NCBI RefSeq assembly: GCF_020740795.1
Contig: NC_067282.1
Span: forward strand, 170,406,274-170,470,273
Source of the DNA: Apus apus
Lineage: Eukaryota; Chordata; Aves; Apodiformes; Apodidae
Direction: 5' to 3'
Length of the DNA stretch: 64,000 nt
Positions 60,601-64,000 of this stretch are shown here, piece after piece. The notes below the pieces were generated by a model. That model saw only the letters and a list, made by a program, of their open reading frames with translations, was not told the DNA's origin and did not search any database. How positions within the stretch are numbered: the first letter of the stretch is position 1; the number at the start of each line of letters is the position of its first letter. Made by a program: the position numbers and the translations under genes.

Positions 60601-63600
60601 ATTTTATTACTTATTATGTTCTTACTACATGCATTTCCTGATGTTAAAGATACAAGCAACTCTTTTGGGCTTTTTCTTTTTGTGCAGGGAAGCTCTTAAA
60701 TAGATATTTTAAGAAACCCTTAAGTAATTTGCAGAAGAAAGGGAAGGAAAAAACTTATAAGCGAGCCATTAAAAGTACTGTGTTGTAGAGACCATTCTGT
60801 TTCAAAAGAAAATCTGAGTTTGCTGGTATGTTTTATTGAGTTATAACTAAATCATCACACAGAATAGAATTAGTCAGTTTCAATTGGAAACAAATGGAAT
60901 ATTTTAAATTATTATTTGTTTGCATTAAGTGGAAATACGTTCTAACAAGTTCAGACTCCATGTCCTTTCTTGACTGTTTAAAAGCATATTTAGTCTTAAG
61001 AAAATACAAAATAAAATTTAAAATTTATGTTTTTTCTGGGACCCCCAAATAAAAGAGAATTAGTTTCTAAGTAAGTATGAGTGAATTGCTTTAAAAGAGA
61101 TGAAAATTACAGTATGAGATACAGAGAAATATAAGATTTCTTCTTCCATAAACACAAACTGTTTAAGCACTCTAAGCAAATGTTCAGCGATTTTAGATCT
61201 TACATGTTTTCCTATGTACACACAAATTAAACTGACACTTAAGTATTTTCCCAATTTCTGGTCCTATAATTGACTTCTTTGAAGGGTCCAATTCTCCTCT
61301 CATTTCTATCAGAGTAACTTGGAATTGAAGTAACAAAAGAGGAGCCCTGACTTCAGATGATCTTTAGCAGAAAATGCATAGCCACACCATGAGGGTGGAG
61401 CTTCAATGTGGATTCAAAACCATATTTTTTTTATACTTGTGCTAAGGTGTATTTTATATTGATCAGAGCAGCAGAGCAGCTAATGTGCTTTAAGCAAGAC
61501 CTACTTGCTGCAACAAAAAGGGTTTTTCAGTGCTATATGGATCAGTCTCTGTGTCTGCTTTACTTCGGTTACATTTTATGTGGGATTAAAAAAAGGACAA
61601 GCTCATTAACAGGGGTAGAAACATAGTCCCTTCATTTTTATCATTCATATCCAGCCTGGAACATGAAAAATACTTTTGTAGTCGACATTAGTCACATTAC
61701 CATGATGGAATAATGAAAGAAGAAAGGATTTATTTTTCAGTAGGGTTCAGAGGCATAGTGTTGTCTGACTGATGTCAGAATACAAGACTTTAAAAAATAC
61801 TTAACCTCCATCAGTCAGGCAAATAAAGATCCTTTCTAATCCATTTAGGATGTTGCACTTTTCTTATCTTTTTCAGAGTAGATAATGGAAAACTTGAGCC
61901 TTGTTAAGGAATCTGGGGACGTGGGATGTTACATTATTGAACTGTAATTTTGCCAATTATCCAATAACCATTTTTTCATAAACTTTGTTTACTCCATTTG
62001 GAAAGAAAAACAGCAAAATATTTTAATGCTTTGCTTAGTATATATACACTGTGGTGACTGACTGTTTTCATGAGAGTTCTAACATGTAATAGATGTAAGT
62101 AACATTCATCACATGCCTGTTTGCTCTCTGCCGCTTTACTTGTGAGGATGAGGGAGAGGTAGTGGAAAGACTACCCTGTGAGTATGCAAATTATTATAAC
62201 TTTGAAGGTTTGACATTATATTTTTTAATAGATTCATGCAGGTAGTCTTGTCCTTTTAGACATAACAAGTACACAATTGCACCTAAGCATCATCCACAGG
62301 TAGCAAAGCACAGAGGGATGTCCCTACAGAAAATCTTTCTATTATTGATGTTTCATTTAAATTACAGTGTGTAGAGGTATAAACAGAACAGGCATTGATC
62401 TGAAATGCTAAAGAGTGAGCTCAGTTCCCTATTCTGCTACAAATATCTTCCCTACCACAGCACATGCTCTTTGGGATACAGGTAGGCCCTGGGGCAGGTC
62501 CAAGTCCAACACTAAACCCCTTTTATACTGGCATGATATGGATGCAATGCCATGTCCAACTGCTTTACTTTAGTAAAACTGAAGTATTGGGCTCTTGCTG
62601 CTATGGACACTGGTGGCAGCACACACTGACCCAGAGTGGAGCTGGGGAGGACATACCCTGCTATCCCAGCTGTCCTCATGGGGCAGAGAGAGGCCCTCTC
62701 CAAATATATCTGAGGTACTTTCCACAAAAGCACACAGGATTTGCAGGCAGTTGCTGCCCAAGCTGTCCCTACAGCTCTGGGTGTATGCTGCAGGAAGGCA
62801 TGGGCACCCTATGTCCCAGGCTGAGGGGGCTGTGGTCCTCACCTGGCTCAGCAGGATCTGGGGTCCCTGACCATGGGTTATGGTGTTAGATTTGGTTGAA
62901 ATTAGCCAAAAGATGTTTGTGAGGAGACTGAAAGCAGATACACAGGGTGCTTGTATAAACCTAGTTTCCTAAGGAAAATGGGTTAAGAAAAGAGGATGAT
63001 AGCACTTATCAACCACATAAGGATGTTGTGAGAATAAAATCATTTCTGATGGTGAGACACTCAGGTGTCACAGGGACAGAGACAATGCTAATTTCTAGAC
63101 AACTACATTTATTTTAGCATCTTTCCTTTATCTTTGTAGTTGTGTACTACAAATGGTACTTATGGACGTACTTTTTGAGATGGTCATTCTGCTCATACAG
63201 ATTGTGTATTAATTGGGTGAGAAGAGATTTTGTCTGCTGAAAGACTAAATGTGTATGTGTCAAAACACAAGAATTCCTACTTATTTTTCCATGAGAAGAG
63301 TATGTTTAGAGTATAGTACTAATCCCTTCCTCCAGAAAGTGCATCAAATGAAAGCAATAAAATCTGCTTTTCATATTTTTAATTGTAGTGAATTTCCTTT
63401 CCTTGAATTTCAAAAAACTGTGCCTTTGTAACATTGGGAGCAGCTTTGTGGCTCAAAACAGAGGCAGGTTTGAGCCTTGGTCGTACACAACAGGTTGGTC
63501 CTTCCAAACAGAAAAGTAAGCAGCAGTAAATCATGAAAGCTCAGGTCCAGGAGAAGGCCAAGCACTTCCAACGGGAATCAGAAAGAATCTGGGATGCTGT

Positions 63601-64000
63601 TCCAAAGCTGAGACCCTCCAATCTGCTGCTCCTTCAGTGCCTGGTGCCACAGGGGATGAGACTCTTTTTTCCATTTCCGTACCCTGGGGAGGGGTAGCTT
63701 GGCTCCAGTGCATGGGGAAGGTGGCCTCTGAGAGGCCTGGGCACACAGGCATCTGCCTTGGACTGAAGGTCTACTGGGACCTGTGGAGGAAGTTGTTTCT
63801 CCTTGTCACATTGTGCTTAATAAAAGAGGCTTCTCACAAGCCCAGTAACAGCTCTTTTAACTTCCAACAGCAGCAGGAAGGGGGGAGGGCAATGTCCTGC
63901 CCTGTGCTGACTGTCCTATGCTTACCCCATGCACGTGAGGGGGGGCTAATCCTCTCATCAGTTTTCCATGTCCTCTGCCCTTGCTGGGGCAACCCCTGTT

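Larger units (their letters stand above)
55061..64000. other. intergenic DNA, no gene recognised
   Basis: About 9 kb. HMGA2 would be expected beyond LLPH, but I found neither its AT-hook motifs (RGRP cores) nor its acidic terminal exon. Simple repeats lie at 55895-55950 (CAAA/CCAA), 57565-57600 (11-bp units) and near 57780 (GTT). The moderately GC-rich 55200-57500 stretch has overlapping random open frames. Confidence 0.45.

Noticed and set aside
55061-64000. HMGA2 coding exons on the minus strand
   Set aside because: No AT-hook cores or acidic terminal peptide found; HMGA2 probably lies beyond the window.

Overview
The window is genomic DNA from a bird. Many CR1 LINE copies carry the avian ATTCTATG-type 3' tail. 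The two intact genes are vertebrate TMBIM4 and LLPH with normal GT/AG introns, and the gene order matches the known vertebrate block IRAK3 - TMBIM4 - LLPH (human 12q14.3, inverted here). I cannot name the species; CR1 abundance and a full-length open CR1 suggest a lineage with recent CR1 activity.

Layout. 1-2.9 kb: two truncated CR1 copies and unassigned DNA. 3.0-6.8 kb, minus strand: collinear remnants of IRAK3, the inhibitory IRAK pseudokinase of Toll/IL-1 signalling. Its activation-segment exon carries an in-frame stop and indels and other exon relics are also broken, so I read it as a unitary pseudogene. 6.8-19.4 kb: mostly unassigned AT-rich DNA with one CR1 copy whose 5' part is inverted. 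19.4-21.45 kb: three CR1 fragments leading up to the TMBIM4 CpG island. 21.6-28.9 kb, plus strand: TMBIM4, seven coding exons, 238 residues, intact. 29.7-34.8 kb: an LTR-like sequence interrupted by a 4.4-kb full-length CR1 with both ORFs open and a 7-bp target-site duplication. 34.9-38.8 kb: LLPH with CpG-island promoter, two coding exons, 114 residues, and a young CR1 fragment in its intron. 39-64 kb: no gene recognised; it holds a 540-bp CTGCC/CTCTG tandem array, CR1 relics and simple repeats, and lies on the side where HMGA2 is expected.

TMBIM4 (membrane calcium and survival control) and LLPH (nucleolar ribosome assembly) are tandem neighbours with separate CpG islands and show no functional link here. 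Points most worth checking are the loss of IRAK3, the apparently retrotransposition-competent CR1, the 7-bp target-site duplications at two young CR1 copies, a repeated 5'UTR unit in the full-length CR1, and the twin-priming-like CR1 inversion at 11.3 kb.
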